A model generated the notes under the pieces. That model searched no databases. It was given only the letters and a program-made list of their open reading frames with translations, and had not been told where the DNA came from. Of a stretch of DNA of 64,000 bases, positions 21,838 to 33,419 are shown piece by piece (the first letter of the stretch is position 1; each line of letters opens with the position of its first letter). This DNA is from Termitomyces sp. T153. Lineage: Eukaryota > Basidiomycota > Agaricomycetes > Agaricales > Lyophyllaceae. The stretch spans positions 620,001 to 684,000 of the forward strand of contig JACKQL020000010.1 of NCBI GenBank assembly GCA_018296165.2, read 5' to 3'. Made by a program: the position numbers and the translations under genes.

Positions 21838-23654
21838 TAGATTTTCAAAACAATATATAGGCCTCCCTCATGGGTCAAAATGATCCGATATTCTCTCAGA
21901 GCTGAAAATACAAGAGAGTTCTTTCTAAGACTGAAGCATCATGTGAATGGTGGGCACTTTCCACTGGAGATGTATTTCAAGGAGATGACTACAAAGGTCT
22001 CACTTTCCTCTTATCTAAAGGCATCTAGTCGGGCATCAGGTTACATTTTACATAGCATTTTATCTGGACAATGTTTTTTTGGTGGTTCTATCACCCACTA
22101 GGCATATCTACACAATTTCACTAGGTTTATGTAATCACAAATTCAGTAGGTTTATGTATCTACATAGATAGCTCAGATGTAGTATGCTGTATTGTTTTTA
22201 TTGTTAACTTGTGCTCACAAATGAGTTTACCATACTTATCACTGATGATGCTTCAGTTGTTGGCTTGGGCTAGTTAGCACAAATAGCTTCACTAACTGCA
22301 CCACCTGACCCCCACATCCATCACAGGCTAAGTAGCCTGCCTAACAACCCCCTGCTTAATAATGCTTATTAGCCTGGATTACACTAGTCTCTGCACCCAC
22401 CAATATCTAGGGTATTGATGTAGATCATGTCCTTCTCAATCCCTGCCCTCCCCAACACCGGGTTGACATGAGGAACATGTCCTGTAAGTCCCTTCCCCCT
22501 CTTTATGTTTTCTTAGCCATGATAGCCCTCCCCCGGCCCTTCATAACGCAGTGTCCTGCCCTCATGCAGGCCTTGAATGCCCACCTACCTCTCACACACA
22601 TGTGCATGCACATGTTTTCAAGCCCTGTACATGTCCTGAAGTCCTGATGTGCATCCGGATGCTGCACGCCGCCAAATTTTCATGACGCACCATTGACGTG
22701 CCATATTAATTTCTATATATAACATAATTTACTTACTTCCACATCAACTCTACTTCTACATTAACTCTGCTTTCAATGAAAGATAATGTATTTACTAAGT
22801 TTGACTGTTTACTGTACCCCAACATACTTGCGTTGTAAATCAACAACGTCATGGCACGCGTTGGACGCGCAATCATACTTGGTTCAAGGTTGAACCACGA
22901 TTATTGTCTGGACCGGTCACATGAAGTATCAACCATCCTGAGAAAAGCCCTGACTCAATCCTGATCCCTACCATCCCAACTTCTTCCCCCCTGAATGTCT
23001 CACCCCCCACCAACCCTACAACCATAAGTTGAGGCCCCTAGATTTCTCGAATTTTCCCGAGTCCATCTGCTTCTACATATCTGATTCCACCAATGACGAG
23101 AACTATCGAAAGTCTCCTGTACTCAGGCTCCATGCAAGAGTTCATTGGTAATTCCTTCTTTATTCAGTCCACTGGCAAGGAGACTGTTCAAATTCAAACA
23201 ATGCCAGGACACAGACATTCTGTAGTATAGGACGATCCAGATGGAAATTCACAATTTTTTTGCTCACTGTCTGAGTTGAGTCGCTGAAGACTTAGAAGAC
23301 GATGATCCATGTTTTGCTGTTGCCTCACGGTTTTCTTTTGTTCTAATAAGCAAACAAACTCAATGAAGACCTGATCATCTTTCCGAGCCTATCCCCAGAT
23401 TTCCGAGCATGGACCGGTTCTTCCGTGATTCTTCCAAATTTTATGCTGCCGTGTCAAAGCCACAACAGATTTTTCCGCACTCCACCCCTTTATCATCTCC
23501 AGAATGGTCGAGGCTTTGATATTTTATAATGCCCTCAGGCTCCACTGGTCAGCGGCCCGCGTAGGGCATTCTCGGTCTTTTTTTTTCTGTGCCAAGCCCT
23601 CTGTATGGCAATAAAAAGGCGCGAAACAACTATCTTTCGTCCCTTGCAAACAAC
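21838..23654. other. Intergenic between Helitron array and pectate lyase
   Basis: Unique DNA with no supported gene. The last 60 bp contain a TATA-like gcaataaaaagg near 23608, suitably placed for the pectate lyase at 23655. Confidence 0.5.
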
Positions 23655-25005
23655 ATGTTGCGCGCTCAGTTCGTCCTGTTCGTCTTCGGCGCTGTCATTG
23701 TTTCAGCTGATCCGTAAGTGATGATTTGGGCCCCATTTAATGAAAGAGTGTTCAATGATCCTTGTGAACAGCAAATTGCCGACATTGCGACCTCGTACAG
23801 CAACCAATGTTTTTCCTACCCCTCCCACGACAAGTTCCTTGAGCTCTCCCATCACTGTCTCAGCCGGGTCAACCTTTACTCCCTCTCAGGCGTACACTAG
23901 ATACGACCGTGGCTCTGGTGCATGCGAAGGACAGACAGAGGAAGGTGACTCTGCCGCCGTGTTCCTCCTTGAGGATGGTGCAACTCTGAGTCGTGTCGTC
24001 ATCGGTGCCAATCAGGCTGAAGGAGTTCATTGCCTCGGTTGATATTCTTGTATAGATCAAGAGGCTGTTTAAAGTTAATGTTCCCTACAACAGGTTCTTG
24101 CACTTTAGATCATGTCTTTTTCGAGGATGTCTGTGAGGATGCTATCACCATCAAACAGAAGAGTGGAACCTCTCACGTCAACTACGGAGGTGTATGTCAT
24201 TACAATTTATCGCAAGTCTTCTCATGCTAATAATGCATATATATATAGGCCAAGGTGAGTGATAGTGCGACAAATCGAGGGTTGATTATTCACATTAGTT
24301 CTGGTCACTATCCTTAGCATGCCGACGACAAAGGTTGTCTCTAGTTTCCTGCCTATATCTCCTTCCATGAATAATTCAATCCTAGTCATCCAACACAACG
24401 GAGGTGGAACGGTCATTGTCAACTCTGTATGCCTTCAATTCTTTCCACTTTTTTCTGGTCGCTTATGAAATTATCCTCCTTTCAGTTCTATGTCGAAGAT
24501 TTCGGAAAGCTTTATCGCAGCGTACGACCCTTCAGCTATGTCCTTCTGTCTCTTGAGTTCATTTGTACAAAACTGTCAGTGCGGAAACTGTGGCACTCAG
24601 TATACGCGCCACGTCGAGATTAATGACGTCTGGGCTGTTGATGGTGATGTACTTGCAGGCATTAACACGTGAGTGCACGAACAATTCTGCACTGACTTGG
24701 TCTTTACGTATTTTTGCAGTAATTACGGAGAGTGAGTTATGGCTTCTTTTTTGTTTTTTTTCCTTTCTAAAACAGAACTGATATGCTCTTTAGTACTGCC
24801 AAAATCAGGACGACACAGGTGGACAACGTTGATACTATCTGCGAGAAATATACCGGTAACGACGATGGAGACGAGCCAGATGAAGTTGGCAGTGGTCCCG
24901 ACAGCACGGTAAGTCTTTCGAAGTTTTCGAGATTCTATGTAGTATGAGACGGATGTCTGCCTCTAGAACTGCTTGTACTCGTCGTCCGACATCACCCAAC
25001 TTTAG
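23655..25005 (+). CDS. Secreted pectate lyase, PL3 family
   Basis: Cleaves de-esterified pectin (polygalacturonate) by beta-elimination outside the cell. The ATG at 23655 opens a classical signal peptide, MLRAQFVLFVFGAVIVSADP. After short introns, exons carry the PL3 core: a Ser/Thr-Pro-rich start, RYDRGSGACEGQTEEGDSAA, GVHCLGSCTLDHVFFEDVCE, DAITIKQKSG, HADDK, VIQHNGGGTVIVNS, FYVEDFGKLYRS, NCQCGNCG (cysteine cluster), VWAVDGDVLAGIN, NYGD-TAKIRTTQ and the end SSDITQL with the stop at 25003-25005. All core blocks are present, so it should be active. Very small exons (for example HADDK and NYGD) are needed. The protein has no carbohydrate-binding module. It indicates a plant-litter or plant-tissue lifestyle. 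Confidence 0.85.
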
Positions 25006-25128
25006 GAAATAGTGGAATCAAGGACGATGATCAATTCTATGTATACAAACCGTCAAGACCCTATGCCTGGAATCCAATATACGCATTTGGTCTCACGGTG
25101 GACTTTGTACCGCTAGTCGTTGAACCAG

Positions 25129-25649
25129 TTAAACCTTTCCAGCTGCCTTCTCATCCTCCGAGAGCTGAGCAACATATTTGGAATCCATGAACTCCTTGAT
25201 ACTTGTGATCTTTCCACTTGAGATATGGAAAATAAAGAGATGCTCATTAGGGAAGGATTTGCCAAGCGAAGGGGTCTCTCCTTCGGAATGAACCTGAAAG
25301 AGGTTTAGTAACATGCCACTCTGCATTTTTTGGAGCGTACGTGTATGACGACAGCGCCGTCGGCAACGATGGTCTCAATGGGGGAAGTGAACTGGAGAGA
25401 GGAAATTAATCAGATAAGGGGCAGCGGTGGTAAAAAGATGAGACTCACGTTTAAGGCAACAATGAGGTTCTTCAAGTTCTTGAGCCAGTCCAAGAACTGG
25501 GCGGCGTTGCGAACAGGCGTACCCATTCCACCAATGGAGGCGGGACGGAATTCGTGTGTGAAGTTTCCGGCGAAAAGATTCTCTAAACCATCGAAATTAT
25601 ACGCGTTCAGGTACTCGAAATATTGAGAGACAACGGTAGTAGAGGACAT
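25129..25649 (-). CDS. SnoaL-like (NTF2-fold) protein
   Basis: A small protein of the NTF2/SnoaL-like superfamily, usually enzymes or ligand-binding proteins in secondary metabolism; function here is not deducible. The start at 25649 gives MSSTTVVSQYFEYLNAYNFD, followed by GLENLFAGNFTHEFRPASIG. Two short introns lead to FTSPIETIVADGAVVIH and then SGMLLNLFQVHSEGETPSLG and HLFIFHISSGKITSIKEF, matching the alternating strand pattern of the fold. The stop is at 25129-25131. Total length is about 135 residues, typical for the family. It is convergent with the pectate lyase, with only about 120 bp between the stops. Confidence 0.7.
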
Positions 25650-26459
25650 TGCGAGATTGACTGTGGTTATTCAACTTTGCTTCGAAAGGTACTGGAGATA
25701 TCATTCAATGCCTAAGACAGAGGCTAATTTATAGCTAGAATTCCTACGCTCAAGAACTAGAAGGGGTTAAAGACAAAATCAATGAGTGTGTCATGGCTTT
25801 GTCAAACTCAGTCCAATGTAATACCTTGGGGACGTTCAAGGTTGAATTGGGACCTTGGTGTAACCATGGAATTGGATAGTCGGTATCATCGACGCGTTTC
25901 CAAGCATGACGCAGGACCAGAGTCGGTCGGGTACGGATGGTAGCTGGAATCTTACAAAAGCCGTTTACTTACAGACAGTTTCAGAATTCATCAGAGGCTA
26001 GAATTGACAATTCAGAACAGCACCAGGAATAAATAGTATTACTAGTATACATCGAATGCAAGTTGATTTTGGATGCATAAGCCAGATTGGATCGAGTGGG
26101 CTCTGCGTTTTTGTGATAGTTTTGCCAATGACGTTTTACTCCAGGTCAAGACTGAAATATTGATATTTGAAGCGCAGCAACAGAACAGTAGAATTGATGA
26201 GAAACCATCATCGTTGGCAACCCGGCGCTCACGATCAATAAAGGCCAAGTTGGTGATATGACATGTACTTACGCAGCGCTCTGTGCAGAGAGTTCCGCCA
26301 CGCTCAGAAGATCGTGGCTGTGCGAATGGGATTCGAAGGTGAGTAAATATGGTACAACAAACCCCTTCCCCCCACTTTCATCTTTTGTCCCGTCACTATT
26401 TCAGCGTGAATAATATTTTACTCAAGCTTTAATTCTCCGACTGCCAGTGATACGGGTCT
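25650..26459. other. Divergent intergenic region
   Basis: Lies between the minus-strand SnoaL-like gene and the plus-strand Abp1 gene and should contain both promoters. No supported ORF. Confidence 0.45.
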
Positions 26460-28285
26460 ATGTCTCTTCAGGTCAATCTCTCTAGTAAAGAGATCAGAGA
26501 ATCATATCAGAATGTTCTCAACGCGAATGGGATTGACTGGGCTGTCTTCACGTATGAGAAAGGATCCAATGATTTGAAAGTTCAAAGCACGGGTAATGGA
26601 GGCCTCGAAGAATTAGAGGAAGAATTTTCCGATGGCCGGTACGTATCTGATTGTATCCAAACCTTCTTCATGAGTCTGATTGTGCAATCAATCTCAGAAT
26701 GCAGTATGCTTTTGCCAGGGTTGTAGATCCAAAAGTATGTTACGGAGTTCTATATGATCAATAAGTCTCTCATCGAACGGTATCATATAGAGTAACCTGC
26801 CTAAATTTGTTCAAATCAACTGGTGCGGCGACGGCGTACCTGAGTCTAAAAAAGGCCTGTTCCACTCGCACTCAGGCGCAGTATCTAGTTTTCTTCGTAA
26901 CACCCACGTTGTCATCAATGCAAGAAATGAGGTCTGTCATGATCTCTGTCTACACGAAAATATTGGTCTCATTAAGCCTTAGGGTGACGTCACGCCGGCT
27001 CTGATCATGAAACGAGTGGAAGCTGCTTCCGGAGCTAATTACTCGGTGCATAAGGAACAACCGCGTAAAATCGAGCCGATCGCTCCTGTTGGCACAAACT
27101 ACGCTCCTGTAGGCAAAGTAGACATAGCTGAGCTCAGGAAGGTTCCTCCTTCAGCTGCTAAACCTTCCTTTTCTGGTTCTGCCTCGAGCTCGCGTCCGGC
27201 TTTCAGCGCTGCAAAGTCCGGAGTATCAGCCGCATCAGTCTATGGCAGAACTGCGACTGGCGGACCCGCACCGCCAGATGACTGGTTCGATGAAGCTCGT
27301 ACCCCCTCCGCTCGTACCCCTTCCGCCCCTCCGCCCCCTCCTGCGGCTTCTCGGCCTCCAGTCCTTCCAACAGCATCTCGGCCCGCCTTCAGTGCTGTAG
27401 GTACCGCTCAAGGTTTGTGAAGCTTCTTGCTCACTTTTGACAGCCCACCACGTCCCCTGCAGCTGCGGCTCCTCCTGCACCACCCACACAATCTGTCAAT
27501 TCCCCGGCCTCTCGCTCTGCGGTTGTCTCCTCTACTATTCCTACTAAACCTGCTGAAGAAGATCGCATTGAACCTGTTGGAACTGCATATACCCCAGTGT
27601 CACTCCCTCCACCAAAGAAATTGAAGAACCCCTTCGCTCGCTTTGAACAACAGCAACAGACTCCTCCACTAGTTCCTAAGGCAGGAGGGCCAAACAAGCT
27701 GACCTGGAGTGAACGTCAGGCGCTTGCGAAGAAGCAAGCTGAAGAAGAACAGGCTCAAAGTCGCGCTGCTGGGTTCCGTGCTTCATCTGCAACTTCCAAA
27801 CCAGTGTTCGCGTCCAGTGCACCGGCTTTCGGCAGAGCGACTGCTCCGCAGGCTGATCCCAAGAATTTTGGAGCTGTAGGTGCCGCATCTGCAGTCGATG
27901 CAGCTGTTGGGGCTGGGATGGTCGCTACCCTTACTATATCCCAACCATCCGATGAATACGAGATGGTTCGTGCTGCTGTTCAAGATGCCGCCTGGGGAAC
28001 AGACAAACCCGGAGAAGCCGCACCTGTGAGTTTCCACAGATTAATGCTTGAAGTGATGACATTACCGATTGAAATTGTATAGGCACCTTCCTCTGCTGTG
28101 GTTGCACCTCCTCCTCCTCCACCTCCTCCACCACCACCACCTCCTCCTCCTCCTCCGCCACCACTATCTTGTGCTTTAGAACCTGAATCTGCACCAGAGC
28201 CTGAAACCGAAACCGAAACACAAGCCATCCTGCCTCCGCCGCCGCCTCCGCTATCAGCTGCAGCAGCACCTGAGCCTGACCCAGC

Positions 28286-28317
<32 letters not shown>

Positions 28318-29148
28318 ATGCTCAGCACGAAGCCGCTGTCGAAAGGCCTACGGCAGTGGTCCTTTACGAATACCAGGCAAGTAGTTTCTCTCTCGCAATC
28401 CTTCTAGACATCCCGGCTTATGAGATATCCAGGCCGATGAAGACAACGAGATGGATCTCCATGAAGGAGAAATCATCCACTTCATTGAAGAAGTTGGGGA
28501 GGGATGGTGGAGTGGTGTTGGTCCTGGCGGCAAGACTGGATTCTTCCCTTGTGCGTTTTCGGCATGGTTGATCTTTCAAAGTGAATTCCCTGATCGTCTT
28601 TTCCCCTAGCCAACTACGTACAGCTTGTTGAGCAGGAGGTAGTCCATGAACATGAAGAACCTGCACCTGTTGAACCTGATAGTGCCACATCGCCTCCTCC
28701 TCCTCCTCCTCCTCCTCCTCCTCCTCCTCCTCCTCCGCCCCCGCCTCCTCCCGCCCTGACCGTATCAACACCAGCCGCAAATGTAAGTTACGCTTTGAAC
28801 ACTTTCAAGGTCTGACAGTGTTGACAGCATGCTGTGCCCCCTCCGCCAGCTGATGAAGGAATTGTTGCCGTTGCTTTGTACGAGTGAGTAGGCTGACGTT
28901 GAACGTCGTATTGCAAAGGTTTGATGACAATTTTGTTTAGCTACGAAGCTGGGGAGGACAACGAAATCTCTTTCCACGAGGGTGACAGAATTATTCAGAT
29001 CCTACCCGCATCTGAGGACTGGTGGGAAGGGCAAGACAAACATGGGACTGTTGGACTTTTCCCCGGTATGTCACTTTGTGATCGCTTCTACTGTGTGTAC
29101 ATACTGAATCAATGTCGTCCAGCAAACTATGTTGAAGTGCAGGAGTAA
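26460..29148 (+). CDS. ABP1: Actin-binding protein Abp1/drebrin-like (ADF-H, two SH3)
   Basis: Links cortical actin patches to endocytosis by binding F-actin and Arp2/3 and recruiting partners through SH3 domains. The start is at 26460 (MSLQVNLSSKEIRESYQNVL). The N-terminal ADF-homology domain (about 135 residues, three or four exons) runs through GIDWAVFTYEKG, the spliced MQYAFARVVDPKS, NLPKFVQINWCGDGVPE, RNTHVVINAR and ALIMKRVEAASGANYSVHK. A long low-complexity Ser/Ala/Pro linker follows with a basic coiled segment (WSERQALAKKQAEEEQAQ). Two proline runs alternate with two SH3 domains: VVLYEYQ..MDLHEGEIIHFIEEVGEGWW..GFFPANYVQLVEQEVV, and ALYDYEAGEDNEISFHEGD..WWEGQDKHGTVGLFP..ANYVEVQE, ending at 29148. 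Domain order matches fungal Abp1. Confidence 0.9.
28107..28165. repeat. CCT/CCA microsatellite in Abp1 coding exon
   Basis: A run of cct/cca triplets coding about twenty prolines, followed by Glu-Pro and Glu-Thr repeats. It probably is a docking segment for SH3 or profilin and is prone to length change. Confidence 0.8.
28689..28756. repeat. CCT microsatellite between the two SH3 domains
   Basis: A nearly perfect (cct)n run coding a second polyproline stretch in the linker between the Abp1 SH3 domains. Confidence 0.8.
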
Positions 29149-29640
29149 GACAGAATATTGCGAAGAGAACAGATGTAGCGACTACGTATCATATGGACTT
29201 TATAGATACAGGGTCCATAGCTCATGTCTGCGAAGATTCCTGCGATCACAGGTGCAACTCTAGCGCGACCAATGATGTTAAGGCTTACCTACCTCCCTAT
29301 TCGCATCACTAGGCTGAATTATGTTCCCTTGAATCTCAAGGAATGCTGTACAATTTGTGAGCTCTGTCTGGGGTTCTATAGAGTGGTGCAATTAGGGAAT
29401 CAGATGACCAAGGTGGGGTCACATGGTACTTCAGCAACCAGGCCTAGAATGTCTTGACACTTCTGTTTCTCAAGCCCACCCAAACTATGGCCAGACAGGT
29501 TTGACAGGGTTACAGTTTTCACCCCTCCCTATTCACTGCACCAGGGAACTGGTTCTTTTTCTGTTCTGACATGAGATCAGTGGTGACATTGCATCTTTGT
29601 GCCCATGTGCTAATGGTGTTAGGTAATCCTGACAGCCTGA
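29149..29640. other. Intergenic downstream of Abp1
   Basis: No gene is supported. Composition changes near 29350 to the CpG-poor type seen in the mobile-element region to the right. Confidence 0.4.
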
Positions 29641-29836
29641 CCAACAAAGCCTTTCTAAGAGCACATGGATGGGCAGTGGCTTCCTGGCAGTATTGAAATA
29701 ACCCACATGGTGTCTAAGGTGTTTTTATTCACATAGGCACACTCAGCCTGAGTTGAAACCCTGACCTTGCACTCACAAGTCATGTGACCTGCTTTGGAAT
29801 GCAATGGTGCCAGCTGAGCCACCACACCCCCATTCC
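29641..29836 (-). mobile_element. Candidate tRNA-derived SINE
   Basis: On the minus strand from about 29831 there is GGGGGTGTGGTGGCTCAGC with a good Pol III box A (TGGCTCAGCTGG, 29810-29821). About 50 nt further is a degenerate box B (GGTTTCAACTC, 29750-29760). The spacing suits a tRNA-like promoter, but a full cloverleaf does not fold obviously, so this looks like a tRNA-derived SINE head rather than a tRNA gene. Boundaries of the body are approximate. Confidence 0.4.
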
Positions 29837-29863
29837 CTGGCATTGGGCACACATGAGTGTGGT

Positions 29864-30161
29864 TGTTAACAAAGACTATAAGGAACAAGTCATAGATGCA
29901 ACCACAATATAGTGGAAGTGACTCTATTGAATGTACTCTACCCATTAACAAAGACTCTAAGGAACAAGTCTAGGTAGAGTTTGGATTAGTAACAAGTAGG
30001 GGTTCAAATATAATTATACACCTCAGATGCAACTATGATACAGTGGAAGTGACTAAGGTGTAGCAATATGAAATAGTGATAAAATTGTAAGTATTAGTAA
30101 TCAAAAGGATAGATAAAGAAGAAAGGAAATGTATTGTAGGGTTAAGAATCATATCTCAACA
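29864..30161 (-). repeat. Probable copia 3' LTR (about 300 bp)
   Basis: On the minus strand it begins TGTTGAGATATG directly after a purine-rich aaggggag tract, the usual polypurine-tract position, and ends ...TTAACA at 29864, so it has TG...CA ends. It follows the copia RNase H remnant at the expected place. An internal direct repeat (aaagact.taaggaacaagt) is seen at 29870 and 29946. Confidence 0.55.
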
Positions 30162-31085
30162 CTCCCCTTGGATTCACAGTCAAGTGAAAAATGGATTAGG
30201 TGGATAAATAAACTATATCCATATCCTAAACAAATTTTTCAAAGTGTGGCCATGGAAGTGCTTTTATAAAGATGTTAGTGATGTTTTCCTTTGATGATAT
30301 AGGCTTGATAGTAATATCTGACTGCTTTGCAAATACAATGGACCTTGACATCAAGATGTTTGACTTTGCTATGACTACTGGTATTTTGTGAAGTGCCACA
30401 GTGTTGCTATTGCACCTAATAACAAGGGGTCAATCCACAAAAATATCTACCTCTGACAATTAAGAGAACATCCACATTGCTTTTTTTCTGCCTTGAATAC
30501 CCCCATGTACTCTGCTTCACCTGTCAACATGCTAACCCTGTCTTCCAGCTAACTAGTCCTCCTGCTATTAGGGACCCATATCCTGCCAAAATTTTTCACA
30601 TATCCAAGTTGTTGGCATATGAGGAATCTGAAAGATCATATGGTCCGATTTCACCTCTCAATGGTAAGTAAGTACATAATTATGAGTTCTCTGGTGGTCT
30701 TTAGTATGCAATAATGTGTTGAACAAGGCACCAGTGTATAGGACATGAATCCTTGGCATATTGCATGAGTACATAGTGAAGGCAATGTCAAGGCATATAC
30801 TGTTGGCAATATGGTTGAATGTACTAAGTGCTCTTTAATAGAGTTTATCTTGCATGAAGAACATGTCTTTGGTAGGAATTGGTTTTGGTTGTGAGTCTGA
30901 GAGATTTATATTGGCAGGGAGTGGCACATACTTCAGTTTAACATCTGCCATACCAAAGTTTCCATCAACAATGAGGGAGATTCTGAGAACTTTGTTGGGC
31001 TTCTCTAAAGTGGTGATCTCATAAATACCTCCCAACTCTTTCTTTGTCAATCACATCATTGTCTGATTCTCTCATTATAATGTTA
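30162..31085 (-). pseudogene. Copia pol remnant: RT end and RNase H
   Basis: The minus strand carries, with frameshifts and stops, the end of the Ty1/copia reverse transcriptase (IDKERVGRYL, FGMADVKLKYVPLPANI, SDSQPKPIPTKDMFFMQDKL), the connection region (SYANNLDM, AGGLVSW, GEAEYM) and the RNase H tail (KHLDVKVHC, KALPWPHFEKF). It is the 3' part of the element whose 5' parts lie at 33420-34920 and 42110-42760. Confidence 0.75.
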
Positions 31086-31089
31086 TGTA

Positions 31090-32815
31090 TGTTAAGGATA
31101 TAATACCTCTGTCAGAAGTCCATTTGATCCTAATGCAGATGTCAGCATGGGATTGGCAATGGCCTAACTTTGTAAATGTCCTGTTGAGCCATCATTCTGT
31201 ATATAGTGATCTTGTAATGGTCTTCAAATCCTTTGAGAATTTTGAGATATGTCTCTCCCTGAGATTTTGCATTTGAGGTATGCTCTGATTTGTGGAGCTT
31301 CAGCTCTTCAACAACTGTCTCAAAGTGGGAAACAAGGACTTGATTGTACAATTTCAGGGTATGGTCTATCACCAACACTGTGGACTTGTGATGGGTATTG
31401 CAGACTCACCAGACTTGGTGAATATGTATGGCCTCAACTATGTGTATAGTTGTGGTATCCTGAAGGATGATTATGTTTCCTTTTATGGTCATTACATTGA
31501 TGATATATTAGCTATAGTGTATGCAGGTAGTGAAGCCAAAGCACTAGCTATTTTGAACATTGTTAAATTCACTGGTTGTACAATCAAGTGGAATATGTCA
31601 GCTGGCTCACAGCCATTCTTGGACATGTTGATCTATCAAGACATCGATGGAAGTTTGCAGCATCATCTGTATTGGAAGGCATGTAACCACCATGAAAGAA
31701 TCCCCTGGCATTCCACCCATCCATTAGATATCAAGAAAGGCACCTTCTCAGGCAAAATGTCCTGGATGGCTACCCTGAGCAGCATGTGCAAAGTGTACTT
31801 GGAAGCTGTATAGGACCTGATGGGACTGTATCAGTTGCATAGCTATCCAGACAGACTTGTGAGGAGCTGGGCTAAATTCCAGTTTGACAAGCATTGAAAA
31901 AATTGCCTCATTGTCAAAGAGGAAGTGCACAATGATAGTGTGCTCATTCTCAAATCTGAGTTCAATCAAGTCTGGGATTATTTTGATGTAAAAGAATTAG
32001 GTAAAACTATCCCCAGCAGCTGGCAATTGTGGTTAACAAAAGTCAACATCACTTCTTGCCAAGGTACTTGGACTGAGAACAATTTGTCATGGGTGCTGGA
32101 CCTGGGGGATTTATGAGTGGGGGTGTCTTCAGTGGTGGCAACTAAAGTTGTCATGTGTTGACCACCACTGAACAATCTAGATCACTGGGTCCTAGACATC
32201 CACAAATTAGATCTGCTGGACTCTCAGTTCTTAGTATCAAGAAAGAGGACTATGAACCTCTTTGACCTATCTACACAATGGAAAAAGATAGTTTTACATT
32301 GTCTAGTTGGAGCCAAACATTTACAGCCCCAGTCAAAGAAGGAAGAGACTCAGAAACATGCCTGGAAGTTCTCCAAGGATGACATCATGTTATATAATCA
32401 TAGTCAGTCTCCTCTAGTACCTAGGGCCTGGCATGCAGCCTTGCTCTGAAACAGCTCATCCATAGTCTTGGGGTCCTGGTTCTGTCATCAAGGATCACAG
32501 AGCAAAAGGTTACCTTGTCATCAACCCCAATGTGCTAAGATGGCAAAAGCCTGCCACAGGCTTTGGGCTGTGGCCCTGCCAGAGTACCAGCATGATAGAC
32601 AATAATTCTTGATGTATCCCTTGCAGTAAGTCAATGTACACATTAATGGTGAGGCCTAAACTAACCTCATTGTAGTTGGGAAGTGTACTAATGCTAACTC
32701 TAACCACTAACATATGTTAACTTGTAGTAATATGAGCTCTTAGACTGATAACACCATGTATCCAGCCTAACTCTAATCCTATTGCTAACCCTAATGGTCC
32801 TAACTATTCCAGGTT
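31090..32815 (+). mobile_element. Penelope-like retroelement remnant (RT), nested in copia
   Basis: A plus-strand reverse transcriptase, best open at 31292-31813. It has the palm motifs GLVMGIADSPDLVNMYG and the active-site core YIDDILAIV, then GCTIKWNMS, PFLDMLIYQDIDGSLQHHLY, and ERIPWHSTHPLDIKKGTFSG. The last group (fixed spacing of FLD, the H/R-P and the HPLxxKKG box) is characteristic of Penelope-like RTs rather than LTR or LINE RTs. A frameshifted N-terminal part is readable from about 31090 and a C-terminal tail to about 32450. No GIY-YIG domain is seen, which would suit the telomere-linked Coprina/Athena type. Interrupted by stops, so inactive. Confidence 0.6.
32640..32815. repeat. Degenerate telomere-like CTAACC/CTAATC motifs
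   Basis: Scattered units such as ctaactctaaccactaac (32692-32709) and gctaaccctaatggtcctaac (32782-32802) resemble decayed CCCTAA telomeric repeats placed behind the Penelope-like element. Confidence 0.35.
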
Positions 32816-33419
32816 CATACCTAGGTGGCTCTGCAGTCCTCAGACAGTGGCGGTACATCTGTTCTCTTTGGAGTGAGCAGCAGATCTGGCCTAAGCCACC
32901 AGACTAATGAAGTGGCTATAGGTTCCTGTCTGTATCGGCCTCCCAAGCTGGCTAAGTTGATGCTGCAGTGGTTTGCAGCCCCTTGGGGCCAGTCTTTAGA
33001 CAGCAGACTTAGCAATGACACAAGCAGCTGTCAAAGGAATTAGCTGAACAGGACCAATCACAGTAGGTCCACTTCTCTTGATTAGGTTTTGATATGGCCC
33101 ATTGATATATGATGACATTGATTGGCTCTATTGTTCCTGGGCTCTGGCCCAGGCTTGCCTTCTAGCAACAATAGCATGCATGGTGAGTTTGCTTTGTGGT
33201 GCACATGCTATTGTAGCATGTAAGTGCTGTAATTCTGCTATTGGATTACACCTGCCTTGAGGCTTAATGTGCAGCAACTGTGCAACTTTTTATCAGTCAG
33301 CAAGGGGCATACAGCCTCTGATTATTATAATCTGAATACATATACATGCATTGATGCTGAGTAATTGGCCTGATGAGCTCTGGTATAAGAGCAAAATGGG
33401 TGGTTGGGTTTTTACTCAA
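32816..33419. other. Unassigned mobile-element debris
   Basis: CpG-poor DNA between the Penelope-like element and the copia RT. A small two-strand open region at 32820-33040 was not recognised. It probably belongs to the inserted element. Confidence 0.3.

Noticed and set aside
22200..22330. A possible Pol III box A (minus strand GTGGTGCAGTTAG) suggesting a tRNA or SINE
   Set aside because: No box B was found at a workable distance and no cloverleaf can be drawn.
31142..31378. A 78-codon minus-strand ORF overlapping the Penelope-like RT
   Set aside because: The plus strand here continues the RT frame; the minus ORF has no recognisable match and falls outside the copia pieces.
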